Notes under the pieces: model-generated
The model's database searches: none
The model's input: the letters and a program-made list of their open reading frames with translations, nothing else
What the model was told of the DNA's origin: nothing
Part shown: positions 5,765 through 6,751 of the stretch, piece after piece
How the letters are laid out: every line of letters starts with the position of its first letter
Numbering within the stretch: position 1 is the stretch's first letter
Source: Thermoplasmata archaeon
GTDB lineage: Archaea; Thermoplasmatota; Thermoplasmata; Lutacidiplasmatales; UBA184
DNA: 6,751 nt
Direction of reading: 5' to 3'
NCBI GenBank assembly: GCA_030039135.1
Contig: JASHQN010000170.1
Location: 1-6,751, forward strand
Made by a program: the position numbers and the translations under genes

Positions 5765-6733
5765 TTACAGCATCACGCGCAGGTTGAGCTTCTCGGTCAA
5801 TTCCTTGTAGCGGTTGCGGATCGTGACCTCGGTCACGCCCGCGACCTCGGCGACCTCGCGTTGCGTGCGGCGCTCGCCGCACTGGACGCTCGCGATGTAG
5901 ATCGCCGCGGCGGCGACCCCGGTCGGGCCCCGTCCGCTCGTGAGCTCGCGCTCCGTCGCGTCCTTCAGGATCTCGTTCGCCCGCGTCTGGATCTCGCCCT
6001 TGAGCTTGAGCTCCGAGCAGAACCGTTGGATGTAGTCCTGCGGTCGGGTGGGCATGAGCTTGAGGTGGAGCTCGCGGGTCATGAACCGGTACGTCCGTCC
6101 GATCTCCTTGCGTCCGATCCGGGACTTCGAGGCGATCTCGTCGAGCGTGCGCGGCACGTTGCACTGCCGGCAGCTCCCGTAGAGGGACGCCGCGACGACC
6201 CCCTCGATCGACCGTCCTCGGATGAGATTGCGATTGACCGCCTTGCGGTAGATCATCGCCGCCGTCTCCCGCACGTTCCGCGGGAGGGCCATGCCCGAGG
6301 CGATCCGGTCGAGCTCGGCGAGCGCGAAGGCGAGATTGCGCTCGGTCGCGTTGGAGACCCGGATGCGGCGCTGCCACTTCCGCAGCCGGTAGAGTTGCGC
6401 GCGGTTGCGGGTGGGGATCGATTTACCGTACGGGTCCCGGTTCTTCCAGCCAATCTCGGTCGACAGCCCCTTGTCGTGGATCGTGAGCGTGGTGGGCGCG
6501 CCGGTGCGCGCGCGCTTTTCGCCCTGCTCGGCGTCGAACGCGCGCCAGTCCGGTCCCTGGTCGATCATCGACTCCTCGAGCACGAGCCCGCACTCGTCGC
6601 AGACGAGTTCCCCGCGCTCGTAGTCTCGGGTGAGGTGGGTGGATCCGCAGCTCGTGCACCGGGTGGCGACCGCGATGTCCTCGGCCCGCGGAGCCCCCTT
6701 CGCTCCGTTCGCCGGGACCTCGTCCTCCGCCAC
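5765..6733 (-). CDS. tfb: Transcription initiation factor IIB (TFB)
   Basis: A 322-residue archaeal TFB, which joins TBP at the BRE/TATA promoter and recruits RNA polymerase. The domains are in the expected order. An N-terminal zinc ribbon has Cys26, Cys29, Cys45 and Cys48 (CTSC and CDEC). The B-reader region is GPDWRAFD (60-67), and a B-linker includes TIHDKGLSTEIGW (84-96). Two cyclin-fold repeats follow, at about 125-220 and 230-320. The second ends in the BRE-recognition helix-turn-helix REVAEVAGVTEVTIRNRYKE (292-311). No domain is damaged. The GTG at 6731-6733 has GAGG eight bases upstream (6742-6745), which favours this start. However, no in-frame stop occurs before the window edge, so a slightly longer N-terminus cannot be excluded. 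It is separated from the downstream cluster by 173 nt and probably has its own promoter beyond the window. Many archaea carry several TFBs; whether this is the housekeeping copy cannot be told here. Confidence 0.97.
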   Translation of the reverse strand: MAEDEVPANGAKGAPRAEDIAVATRCTSCGSTHLTRDYERGELVCDECGLVLEESMIDQGPDWRAFDAEQGEKRARTGAPTTLTIHDKGLSTEIGWKNRDPYGKSIPTRNRAQLYRLRKWQRRIRVSNATERNLAFALAELDRIASGMALPRNVRETAAMIYRKAVNRNLIRGRSIEGVVAASLYGSCRQCNVPRTLDEIASKSRIGRKEIGRTYRFMTRELHLKLMPTRPQDYIQRFCSELKLKGEIQTRANEILKDATERELTSGRGPTGVAAAAIYIASVQCGERRTQREVAEVAGVTEVTIRNRYKELTEKLNLRVML

Positions 6734-6741
6734 GAAAACGT

Positions 6742-6745
6742 CCTC
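6742..6745 (-). promoter_or_regulatory. Shine-Dalgarno for tfb
   Basis: The minus strand reads GTGAGGACGTTTTC before the GTG, so GAGG is 8 nt upstream. It implies a leadered tfb message and supports the GTG at 6733 over any longer N-terminus. Confidence 0.45.
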
Positions 6746-6751
6746 ACTCGC

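Noticed and set aside
1..6751. Mobile element, CRISPR array or horizontally acquired island
   Set aside because: No transposase, integrase, regularly spaced repeats or shift in base composition is visible; the genes look like ordinary chromosomal content.

Overview
The window is about 70% GC and comes from an archaeon. The right-hand gene encodes a complete transcription factor B, which only archaea have among prokaryotes. Euryarchaeal-like TFB wording plus high GC would fit a GC-rich Thermoplasmatota-type lineage, but the phylum is inference. Gene density is high. Five of the six visible start codons are GTG.

Layout. On the plus strand, the left edge cuts into the flavoprotein (beta) subunit of a 4-hydroxybenzoyl-CoA reductase-type molybdenum hydroxylase (2-655). 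Its four-cysteine [4Fe-4S] loop is intact. The gene shares a 4-nt stop/start overlap with a small ParB/SerK-fold protein (652-1140). These two genes run convergently into a minus-strand cluster whose last gene is purN (1077-1739), and the tails of the two converging genes overlap by 64 nt. Going upstream on the minus strand, the cluster contains purN, tldE (1762-3135), tldD (3140-4609) and an ornithine cyclodeaminase/mu-crystallin-family reductase (4551-5591). Spacings are 22 nt, 4 nt and a 59-nt overlap, so the four genes are probably one transcription unit. A 173-nt non-coding gap with nested GC-rich palindromes separates them from tfb (5765-6733), also on the minus strand and cut off just upstream of its start.

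How the genes fit together. TldD and TldE form a heteromeric metallopeptidase, and both proteins are complete with the expected active/inactive split. PurN is a folate-dependent purine enzyme. The reductase has an unidentified imine or amino-acid substrate, and residues at the classical ornithine cyclodeaminase catalytic positions appear changed. The hcrB fragment points to anaerobic aromatic (benzoyl-CoA) metabolism or a related molybdoenzyme, whose other subunits must lie to the left.

I see no CRISPR array, mobile element, tRNA or rRNA. I do not see clear evidence of a new multi-gene system. The points most worth a second look are the archaeal HcrB-type iron-sulphur loop, the compact SerK-like protein coupled to it, the atypical reductase, and the palindromic intergenic region.
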